From the IMG/VR virus record IMGVR_UViG_3300044729_001638, positions 1 through 38,265 of that record: DNA of 38,265 nucleotides; one strand, written 5' to 3'. A program made the position numbers and the translations under genes. This DNA comes from a virus. Below, one piece after another: positions 8,777-15,476 of the stretch; position 1 is the first letter of the stretch, and each line of letters starts with the position of its first letter. The notes below the pieces were generated by a model that made no database searches, was not told where the DNA came from, and worked only from the letters and a program-made list of their open reading frames with translations.

Positions 8777-9712
8777 ATGGCTACTCCGATCGGAGCAGAT
8801 CACATCACGGCGATCGTGAACCGTCACCTGATGACGGACATCATTGATCTTGCCTACGATGGCAACCCGTTGTTTTTCCGTATCTACAACTCGAATCGTC
8901 GATTTGTAGACGGTGGGCCGCAGATTGAGCAGCCGGTGATGGTGAACAAGTTCACTTCCGGTGGCGCTTTCAGCGACCTTGATGTTCTCGACATGACGCC
9001 GCAGGACACTCTGCGTACTGTCGCTTGGGACTGGAAGGAGAAGTACGTTCCTGTTGCTTTCTCCAACCTGACGATGGTGAAGCTGAACTCGGCTGATTCG
9101 ATTGCCAACGGCGTCGAGGTGCAGGTTCAGCAGGCTGCCATGACGATGCGAGAGCTGCTCGGCACGGGCCTTTACTCCACGGGTACCAACCCCAAGGAGA
9201 TTGATGGCCTTGAGCTGGCGATCAACACCACCGGCACCTACGGTGGCGTTTCTCGTTCGGGTGCTACCGGCTGGTGGAATGGTGTGACGCCCGGTGCGGC
9301 AGCCCTCACGCTCGACAACCTGAACGACTGGCAGATGGCTGGTGTTGTTGGTGGTCGTTTCCCGACCATTGCGGTCACCACGCAGGTCGGCTATTCGACC
9401 ATCTGGAAGCTGCTTTCTGGCAACCAGACGTTCTACTCGGTTTCCGAGAAGGACGCTCAGATGGCTTCGGCCGGGTTCAACAACTTCATTTTCAACGGGA
9501 CGCCTTTCCTGATTGATCCGAAGTGCCCGGCTAACCGGCTTTACTTCCTCAACGAGGACTTCATCAAGCTGGCCGTTACGCCCCTGTCGGATTTCCGTAT
9601 GGAGCCGTTCCAGCAGGCGTTCAATCAGGCCGCAATTGCCGCGAAGCTTCTTTGGACCGGCCAGCTTCTGGTTACCGCTCCGAAGCTTCAGGTCAAGGCC
9701 ACGTTCACCTGA
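8777..9712 (+). CDS. Major capsid protein (HK97-type), 311 aa
   Basis: ATG at 8777 with AGGAG about 7 bases upstream. The sequence has the feel of HK97-fold capsid proteins that need no N-terminal delta domain: a short N-arm (MATPIGADHITAIVNRHL), the E-loop region (VMVNKFTSGGAFSDLD), and an A-domain with TLDNLNDWQMAGVVGGRFPT and the late PFLIDPKCPANRLYFLN. The C-terminus is basic and beta-rich (LLVTAPKLQVKATFT). Position between scaffold and decoration gene, and its own leader, fit a highly expressed gene. By eye it contains no perfect inverted repeat with arms of 7 bp or more. Confidence 0.9.
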   Translation: MATPIGADHITAIVNRHLMTDIIDLAYDGNPLFFRIYNSNRRFVDGGPQIEQPVMVNKFTSGGAFSDLDVLDMTPQDTLRTVAWDWKEKYVPVAFSNLTMVKLNSADSIANGVEVQVQQAAMTMRELLGTGLYSTGTNPKEIDGLELAINTTGTYGGVSRSGATGWWNGVTPGAAALTLDNLNDWQMAGVVGGRFPTIAVTTQVGYSTIWKLLSGNQTFYSVSEKDAQMASAGFNNFIFNGTPFLIDPKCPANRLYFLNEDFIKLAVTPLSDFRMEPFQQAFNQAAIAAKLLWTGQLLVTAPKLQVKATFT

Positions 9713-9724
9713 TAGGAGCATTAA

Positions 9725-10240
9725 ATGCCTGTTGATGTCATTCCCCCGTCGTATGCACGGACTTCTCGGACGGTCCCTGGCCTTAATGGGGCCACCGATT
9801 GGACGACCGGCAAGAATACTGCTGGCATTGTCATCCAGTATTCGCAGGTTGTTGTTCAGGCTGAGGCTGGTGTCGCTCTCACCGAGGGCGATCTTGTCCA
9901 ATGGACCGCACCTACTTCGACCGCCCCTCTTCGTGTTGTGAAGGCAGACGAGGGCCTCACCAACGGCGTCAAGTTTGTTGGGGCTGTCATTAAGGGTGGG
10001 GCCGTCGGCGAGCCTGTCACGATTGCCCGTGATGTCGCCTATGTGAAGTGTTCTGCCAGCGTCACCGCCGACGACTATGTCACGGTTACGTCGGGTACGA
10101 GCACGGGCACGGCCGTGTCGCAGACGACCACTTTCAATGCTCGCGGTTCCGCTTCGTTCACCGTCGGTCAGGCTCTTGGCGGCTCGATCGCTAACCTGTT
10201 CGGTTCTGGTGTCACCGGCGTTCTGGTTGCGTTCACCTGA
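9725..10240 (+). CDS. Capsid decoration-like protein, 171 aa
   Basis: ATG at 9725 with AGGAGC just upstream. The protein is beta-rich and Val/Thr-rich, with VVVQAEAGVALTEGDLVQW, VKFVGAVIKGGAVGEPVTIARD and VTADDYVTVTSGTSTG. This repeating pattern is typical of DUF2190-like capsid decoration or head-stabilising proteins encoded after major capsid genes. It would bind the outside of the capsid. A very strong terminator follows, so capsid and decoration proteins form their own transcription unit. Confidence 0.68.
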   Translation: MPVDVIPPSYARTSRTVPGLNGATDWTTGKNTAGIVIQYSQVVVQAEAGVALTEGDLVQWTAPTSTAPLRVVKADEGLTNGVKFVGAVIKGGAVGEPVTIARDVAYVKCSASVTADDYVTVTSGTSTGTAVSQTTTFNARGSASFTVGQALGGSIANLFGSGVTGVLVAFT

Positions 10241-10268
10241 TTTAAGCTCCGTCACAATCCATGAGCTG

Positions 10269-10305
10269 GACAAGGTCCCCGGTTTCCTCCACCGGGGACC
10301 TTGTC
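10269..10305 (+). terminator. Strong hairpin terminator after the capsid genes
   Basis: A perfect 14-bp stem, GACAAGGTCCCCGG (10269-10282) with CCGGGGACCTTGTC (10292-10305), has a 9-base loop. Only scattered T residues follow, so it is of the U-poor type common in actinobacteria. It lies 28 bases after the decoration-protein stop, directly before a new promoter-like cassette. Confidence 0.8.
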
Positions 10306-10306
10306 T

Positions 10307-10345
10307 ATTCTGATACGCTGTCTTCACATTCCGACAAGGAGGAAT
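10307..10345 (+). promoter_or_regulatory. Promoter plus RBS cassette, copy 2
   Basis: ATTCTGATACGCT (10307-10319) and AGGAGGAAT (10337-10345) repeat the sequences found before the scaffold gene, with identical spacing to the ATG at 10347. It directly follows the capsid terminator, so it would restart transcription of the tail and ejection genes. Confidence 0.52.
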
Positions 10346-10346
10346 C

Positions 10347-10883
10347 ATGGAGCCAGAAGAGCCGGTGTGTCTGATCTCTGAGGACACGCGAGATCAGCAA
10401 ACAGAGTTTGATGGGGCAGTCTGGAAGATTGCCGCTGGGGCGACGGTTTATTGGCCGTGGAAGATTGCCTGCCACCTGCTTGGAGATCCCGGTCTTCGTA
10501 ACACCGAGGCCTTTGACCACCGTCGATATGACCGTCATCGTGTCATGCAGGCTTCTGGTGTGATCCTTCCTCAGTCTGTGACCGAGGAAGAGTGGCAGGA
10601 GATGCGCCCCAAGATTCTTGTCCAGACGATGGGTGGTGAGAAGATCACCATGCTTTCCGAAATGCCGATCGACTCTCCTGTTGACTTCCAAACTGGTTTC
10701 TCTAATTCGGATTTGAAGGTCCGAATCTCTGAGCTTGAGCGGACCATCAGTCAGCTCACGGCGAACATCGAGGAAAACACCCCGTTTGTTGTTACTGAGA
10801 CTTCGCCCAACGAGAAGTCTGTTACGAGTATCGACGAGATCCCAGAGGACACGGGTGGACCGCGCAAGTCAACTCGTCGATGA
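10347..10883 (+). CDS. Hypothetical head/tail-region protein, 178 aa
   Basis: ATG at 10347 follows AGGAGGAATC. Residues 1-60 are rich in Trp, Glu and Ile (TEFDGAVWKIAAGATVYWPWKIACHLLGDPGL), and residues 60-85 hold basic HRRYDRHRVMQASGVILP. The C-terminal third is a helix (LKVRISELERTISQLTANIEEN) followed by a charged tail. It is not recognised. Its place after the capsid terminator resembles small proteins found between head and tail genes. It overlaps the next gene by 29 bases. Confidence 0.55.
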   Translation: MEPEEPVCLISEDTRDQQTEFDGAVWKIAAGATVYWPWKIACHLLGDPGLRNTEAFDHRRYDRHRVMQASGVILPQSVTEEEWQEMRPKILVQTMGGEKITMLSEMPIDSPVDFQTGFSNSDLKVRISELERTISQLTANIEENTPFVVTETSPNEKSVTSIDEIPEDTGGPRKSTRR

Positions 10884-11121
10884 ACTTCGCGGTTTGCGCC
10901 GCGATCTAGCAACGCTTGAACATCAGGCGCACCGTGACAAGGTTCTGACTTTCATTCAGAACCGTGATGCGAAAACGGTGAAGGAAATGGAATTTCTTGG
11001 TGAGGCGGCAGCTCTTCCGCTTCACGGCGACATCCTTTTGCTTCGCGCCGAGGTACGATCTCTTGAAGACGAACTCAGGATTTTGACGACATGGCCGGAC
11101 CGAGAGAACTCCAGTACCTAG
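10855..11121 (+). CDS. Small coiled-coil protein, 88 aa
   Basis: The GTG at 10855 is chosen because AGAGGA (10843-10848) lies 6 bases before it. Upstream residues in this frame are Arg/Leu-rich and look like a shadow. The product (VDRASQLVDELRGLRRDLATLEHQ...) is almost entirely helical with heptads of Leu, ending LRAEVRSLEDELRILTTW. It overlaps the previous gene by 29 bases and the next by 31, so it is translationally nested. Function is unknown; a small structural or assembly role is possible. Confidence 0.55.
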   Translation: MDRASQLVDELRGLRRDLATLEHQAHRDKVLTFIQNRDAKTVKEMEFLGEAAALPLHGDILLLRAEVRSLEDELRILTTWPDRENSST

Positions 11122-13019
11122 ACATTTCGGATTTCTCGCCGGGCATCGTCAAAGACTTGGACGGGGGGATGACCGCTGCTCCGGATGGGTCGGCGACAAT
11201 CGACCAGACTTATGGTTGTGTCGCTGGCCCATCCGGCGGGTTGTTTCCCGGCCCCAAGATTGTTGCAAACAATTTTTGGGGAATGAACGGTCGTTCAATA
11301 GGCACCGTTGAAGCGGCAATTAGTGCGACCGGGTCTGAGCCGGAACGCTTCTTCCTGAACGACTTCTGTTTTCTTCCCGCTCAGGGAAACGCGTTCAGCG
11401 ACTTTGATCCTGTTGGTGCGGTCCGGTTTCAGGGGCCAGCGAACGCTTGGACCTACCATGACATCTCGATTTCAGCGTTCAGTTATTACCTTCCGGTAAC
11501 TGACGCTACAAGCGGGTTGAACGCAACTCTTCCTGTTTCTCATTTCATTCGGCACAGGTGGGATGCGGCGACAATCAATGTTGACCCGAATGTTGTTGGC
11601 ACGGAAACGGGTGTCAACTGTTATCCGAGGAACATTGGTGCGGTCATGCCGACCGCCAATCAGGTTGGCGGACACGATTGCGTGGGAGCAGCCCTGTTTG
11701 TTCCTTCAAATTCTCAAGACATGCAGAAGATCGGTTTCCCGATCTTTTATGCAGCTTACGATGGCGCACCATACGATCCGGGCGTGAGCACGATTTTGAC
11801 TGGGACGGGAACAGGCGGTGCCGCTCTGCGTCTCGCAAACGGCAAAGGGTTTCTTTTCTCTCCGAACCCGGAGGTTTCGCCTCGAACTCACGAAAATTGG
11901 GTGAACGAAACCTTTGCTCTTGATGGCGGCAACCTAACAATTCATTCTGCTGTAACACATGGAGGCAGAATTGTTGCGCTTGCTGCCCCCACCGTCGACA
12001 CCGGTCGAGCCTCTTACACATCAAATTTTGATGTGAGTGGCGGTTTTACTCGTATGGGCCAAGATGTAAATCTTTGGACCTACAACAATCAGCAGCTTCA
12101 TTTTTCCAACTTTGGTTCGTTTACCTCTGCGTGGGACACGGGAACGAGCGCCGGAACAAACATTGTTGGTTTGACTGATGAGGGCATCGGGCCCATCAAT
12201 GCGATGGTTTCGATGAACGCAAACCAGTTGTTTCTTGTTAGCGCAAACCGTGGCGCTATTGCCATTAATGGCGATTTGAGGAACCCGTCGATCATCAACC
12301 TTCCCGGTGTCGAGTCGACTTACGGTCGGACACCGAAGCCGGTTGCCACCAATCAGGGTGTTGTCTACGGGTCGAAGTCCGGGATTTTTCTGTGGAATGG
12401 ATCCGACACCTCTCAGGAACTTTCCACTCAGTTGGAAGGCAATTTTTGGAACGTGCCCGCTTTTGACTCTTGGCGCGAATTCAAGCCTATGGGTTCGATG
12501 GCTTACCGTCATCCGTACCTGTATGTGCCAAACGAATTTGTTTACGATTTCCGCACGAATTCGTGGTGGCGGCTTCGTAGCAACCCGTCTGAAACTTCGC
12601 GACTTGGTCATTTTTCGACTTCTACACGGGGCACCATTCTTGGTTCTACTGTCGAGGCTGCAGGTCGCGACCTGTTTAGCGGTGTGCGAATTGACCCGGA
12701 TCAGTATTCGACAAGCTGGTCGTGGAAGTCTCAGCCGATCACCATTTCCCGTAATCGTGCGATCAATGTTCGGGAGATCGACATTGTGCTTCAGGGGACT
12801 GCTGATGTGCAGGTGTATGTCATCAAGGACAATGCGCAGCAGCAGGCCAAGTTCGTGGGTGGCGGGACGTTCTCTTCTGCCTACCCGAAGACCCTGTCAT
12901 TCAACTTTGATGTGACTGGCACGAACATCCAGATTCGTGTTGAGGCAAACGGGGGGGTTTGCAAGATGCATCGTCTTTCCATTGGTTGGCGTGACGACGT
13001 TCAGGTGCCGGGATCGTGA
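11091..13019 (+). CDS. Probable tail nozzle / large tail tube protein, 642 aa
   Basis: ATG at 11091 lies inside the end of the preceding gene. The N-terminus (MAGPRELQYLDISDFSPGIV) has the L-DxSDFSxGI pattern common at the start of podoviral tail nozzle or stabilisation proteins. The body is beta-rich with repeated blades, such as TDEGIGPINAMVSMNANQLFLVSANRGAIAINGDLR and GVVYGSKSGIFLWNGSD, which fit a beta-propeller as in T7 gp12 or P22 gp10. The last 100 residues form another beta domain. Context (adaptor gene two genes downstream) supports a tail hub role. Family assignment is inferred from pattern, not from a search. Confidence 0.62.
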   Translation: MAGPRELQYLDISDFSPGIVKDLDGGMTAAPDGSATIDQTYGCVAGPSGGLFPGPKIVANNFWGMNGRSIGTVEAAISATGSEPERFFLNDFCFLPAQGNAFSDFDPVGAVRFQGPANAWTYHDISISAFSYYLPVTDATSGLNATLPVSHFIRHRWDAATINVDPNVVGTETGVNCYPRNIGAVMPTANQVGGHDCVGAALFVPSNSQDMQKIGFPIFYAAYDGAPYDPGVSTILTGTGTGGAALRLANGKGFLFSPNPEVSPRTHENWVNETFALDGGNLTIHSAVTHGGRIVALAAPTVDTGRASYTSNFDVSGGFTRMGQDVNLWTYNNQQLHFSNFGSFTSAWDTGTSAGTNIVGLTDEGIGPINAMVSMNANQLFLVSANRGAIAINGDLRNPSIINLPGVESTYGRTPKPVATNQGVVYGSKSGIFLWNGSDTSQELSTQLEGNFWNVPAFDSWREFKPMGSMAYRHPYLYVPNEFVYDFRTNSWWRLRSNPSETSRLGHFSTSTRGTILGSTVEAAGRDLFSGVRIDPDQYSTSWSWKSQPITISRNRAINVREIDIVLQGTADVQVYVIKDNAQQQAKFVGGGTFSSAYPKTLSFNFDVTGTNIQIRVEANGGVCKMHRLSIGWRDDVQVPGS

Positions 13020-13606
13020 TTCACGATCAGGAGATTGCTCGTCTGCCTCACCGGATGCCGCAGAACGATCAGGAGAATCAGGCCAATTTCATTGAAATCG
13101 AGAGGCTGCTAAATCAGCGCCCCTCTTACGTCCCTTGGACCCTGAACTATCCGTCGTCATTTAATTTCAATAACCCTTGCGTCACCCAGACCAGAATCAC
13201 AGATCTTGCTGGTTCTGCTGGAAAGTTGAAGATTGTCAAGGAGCACGACTGGACCGCTCTGACAATTGATTTCCATTCGTCGTTTCAGACCGAAACTACC
13301 GACTCTGTATTCAATTTCTTTGCAAAAGTCGAGAGTGGCTTTATCTCCCCTGATCCGATCTTTATTGGTGTTTCTTGGTTGCGGCTTATTACCGGAACCG
13401 GAGTTCACATGGGGCACTCTATGACGACTGGCGAAATTACTGAAGTTCCGTACAACATTTCGGATGCTGGCCCCCTGCGAGCCGGCAATTATGAGATCAC
13501 CATTTACGCGGAACGCATCGCTGGAACCGGGAACCTCAGATACAATCAGTTCGACTACTTCTGGATTCGTGCCCTAGAACATCCACCCGCCCCACGATTG
13601 GTCTGA
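13016..13606 (+). CDS. Structural protein of unknown role, 196 aa
   Basis: The GTG at 13016 overlaps the previous stop by 4 bases (GTGA). The N-terminus is polar and helical (IARLPHRMPQNDQENQANFIEIERLLNQRP). The rest is beta-rich with aromatic strands (TALTIDFHSSFQTETTDSVFNFFAKVESG, NYEITIYAERIAGTGNLRYNQFDYFWIRAL). The helix-then-sandwich layout looks like a small tail-attached protein. It is not recognised. It sits between nozzle and adaptor genes, ending 1 base before the next ATG, so it is probably virion-associated. Confidence 0.55.
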   Translation: MIHDQEIARLPHRMPQNDQENQANFIEIERLLNQRPSYVPWTLNYPSSFNFNNPCVTQTRITDLAGSAGKLKIVKEHDWTALTIDFHSSFQTETTDSVFNFFAKVESGFISPDPIFIGVSWLRLITGTGVHMGHSMTTGEITEVPYNISDAGPLRAGNYEITIYAERIAGTGNLRYNQFDYFWIRALEHPPAPRLV

Positions 13607-13607
13607 C

Positions 13608-14321
13608 ATGCCGCTCTCGCGCCTTACATACCGCAATAGGCTGCGAGAGCGCCTCGGGGAGTCGACCGCATACTCGTGGACGGACGCCGAGCTGAACACT
13701 TGGATTTACGAGGGTGCAATCGAGGTTGCGATGCTCACCGAGTGTCTCCCCACGCAAGCCGACATTTCCGTGCTGGCAAACCAATATGTTGTTTTCCCGC
13801 CTGCTGACACGATTCGGATTCATCGGGTTGAGTGGATCAACGAAACATCCGGTTCGCCGTCCTTCACGACCGCTCAGGTGTATCCACTTGAGTACCGGAG
13901 CATCAACAATCTTGACTCGATTCGCGGCACCGGCCAGCAGAGCATCACCGGAATCCCACGCCTGTACGCCACATGGGGCTACCAAGGCACCAGCACGTTC
14001 CGGGTGATCCTGTACCCCCGCCCAACAAATGCTGGCGTTCTGCGCGTTTGGTACTACCAGAGGCCACCCGAACCAGTCTCAGACGGTTCAAACATTCTCA
14101 TCCCAGACGGCTGGGAACACCTCATCCTTGACTATGCCGAATACAGGGCAAAGATGAAGGACAGGGATCAGGACTGGCAGGCGGCAAAGGCCCAGTTCAA
14201 CGAGCACATCGCACAGTTCAAGAAGATGTTTTCTGTTCTTGTCGACGAAAACGAACCTATGGGTGTCGACGCTTTTTACGCCCCAAATGAATACAACGAT
14301 CTCTATGGGGGATGGTACTGA
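13608..14321 (+). CDS. Head-to-tail adaptor protein, 237 aa
   Basis: ATG at 13608 directly after the previous stop. The sequence follows the podoviral adaptor pattern: MPLSRLTYRNRLRERLGESTAYSWTDAELNTWIYEGAIEVA, then PADTIRIHRVEWI, YPLEYRSINNLD, a beta part with LRVWYYQRPPEP, and a C-terminal helix DGWEHLILDYAEYRAKMKDRDQDWQAAKAQFNEHI. Proteins of this kind (T7 gp11/P22 gp4-like in role) bind below the portal and recruit the nozzle. The C-terminus would line the portal channel. Confidence is good for adaptor, lower for an exact family. Confidence 0.75.
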   Translation: MPLSRLTYRNRLRERLGESTAYSWTDAELNTWIYEGAIEVAMLTECLPTQADISVLANQYVVFPPADTIRIHRVEWINETSGSPSFTTAQVYPLEYRSINNLDSIRGTGQQSITGIPRLYATWGYQGTSTFRVILYPRPTNAGVLRVWYYQRPPEPVSDGSNILIPDGWEHLILDYAEYRAKMKDRDQDWQAAKAQFNEHIAQFKKMFSVLVDENEPMGVDAFYAPNEYNDLYGGWY

Positions 14322-15451
14322 TGCCTTGGCCTTTCACCCCCGGTGGTGCGTTCGGACCCGACAAGCCTTTGCAGCGTGACGCAAACGACGACGGCACATT
14401 CGGCCCCAGCACATTCAAGCCGCCGACGTTCGACACTCTCGGCACTTTTAAAAAGATGCAGACAATGACCCAAGCTGCATCTCGTGCCGGTTGGACGGCG
14501 CAAAACGCTGGCCTTCAAGGCCAGCTTGACACCGCACGCAACCAGTTCAACAGGGACAGGGTCGGGTATGCCGCCGACACCCAGATCCGCAATCTGGCCA
14601 ACCGGCAGAGCCGTGGCACGTTCCTCAACGCCCAGCAAACATTTGGGATCGAACAACAGGACGCTGCTGCACGATCACGTTTCGCCGACGAACAGCTTGG
14701 CCGTTACATCCGACAGGCAGGTGCCGACACTCGATACAACGTCGACCAAATCAACTTTGTGCGACAGCTTCTGCAGAATCAGCTTGGCGGATATGGAACC
14801 GACCGAGCTGAAGCCGGTCGCGTGTTCACAGAAAACGTGAGAAACCTTGGGTTTGACGCGTCAGCTCGCGGTGCTTCACGTTCACTTGGTCTTACGCAGG
14901 ATACTGAAACCCAGCAGTCGATCCTCGACGAAACTCTCGACCGGATCGGTCGACGCGAAACCGAAACACGTGTTGGTGCGGAACGCGAAGAGGGCGGGTT
15001 GATGAAGCAGATCGACGACCTCCGTCGAAATGTGGAGTCGGAACAAGCTGGAACCCGTGAATCCAAGAGGCAGCTTGATGTCGGAACGGCACTCAAGAGG
15101 ATCGGCCTCAACAACGATTACATCGACTATCTGACTGGGGTCGCAAGAAACCGGATTGAGCAGAACGCCGCAAGTCTGGGAATCAAGCTGTCTGAAAAGG
15201 ATTTGAAGAGCGAACAGAATCAGCTTCTTTTCAAGATGTTTGAAAATCAGTTCGCTGCAAATCAGGAAGCCAACCAGCGGGCTCTTGAGTTCACGAGATC
15301 AGCACAGCAATCGTTTATCGAAAAGGCCCGTAATGACTGGCTTGAGCGTCAGGCTTCTCTTGGTGGCAAGCCAGAAGGAACGACCGAAATGGCCCCCGGC
15401 GCTAATTTCTCAGGTGGAGGAACCCCTAGCCGGTTCGGCGGCAATTACTGA
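14321..15451 (+). CDS. Probable ejection (internal virion) protein, 376 aa
   Basis: The ATG at 14321 overlaps the adaptor stop (TGATG) and has GGGGGA 8 bases before it; an ATG at 14312 is less likely. After a Pro/Gly/Phe N-terminus the protein is long helix and coiled coil, rich in Gln, Arg, Asn and Ala (FGIEQQDAAARSRFADEQLGR, QSILDETLDRIGRRETETR). Size, composition and place between the adaptor and two larger proteins fit the smallest of three podoviral ejection proteins that leave the head and build a channel through the cell envelope. No enzymatic motif is seen. Confidence 0.6.
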   Translation: MPWPFTPGGAFGPDKPLQRDANDDGTFGPSTFKPPTFDTLGTFKKMQTMTQAASRAGWTAQNAGLQGQLDTARNQFNRDRVGYAADTQIRNLANRQSRGTFLNAQQTFGIEQQDAAARSRFADEQLGRYIRQAGADTRYNVDQINFVRQLLQNQLGGYGTDRAEAGRVFTENVRNLGFDASARGASRSLGLTQDTETQQSILDETLDRIGRRETETRVGAEREEGGLMKQIDDLRRNVESEQAGTRESKRQLDVGTALKRIGLNNDYIDYLTGVARNRIEQNAASLGIKLSEKDLKSEQNQLLFKMFENQFAANQEANQRALEFTRSAQQSFIEKARNDWLERQASLGGKPEGTTEMAPGANFSGGGTPSRFGGNY

Positions 15452-15476
15452 GACAAAGTTGAGATAGGATTCTGAA

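Noticed and set aside
8759-10387. Long - strand open frame (542 codons) opposite the capsid and decoration genes
   Set aside because: It is the antisense of two well-supported genes, is Arg/Asn/Gly-rich without motifs, and has no ribosome site. It results from codon bias on the other strand.
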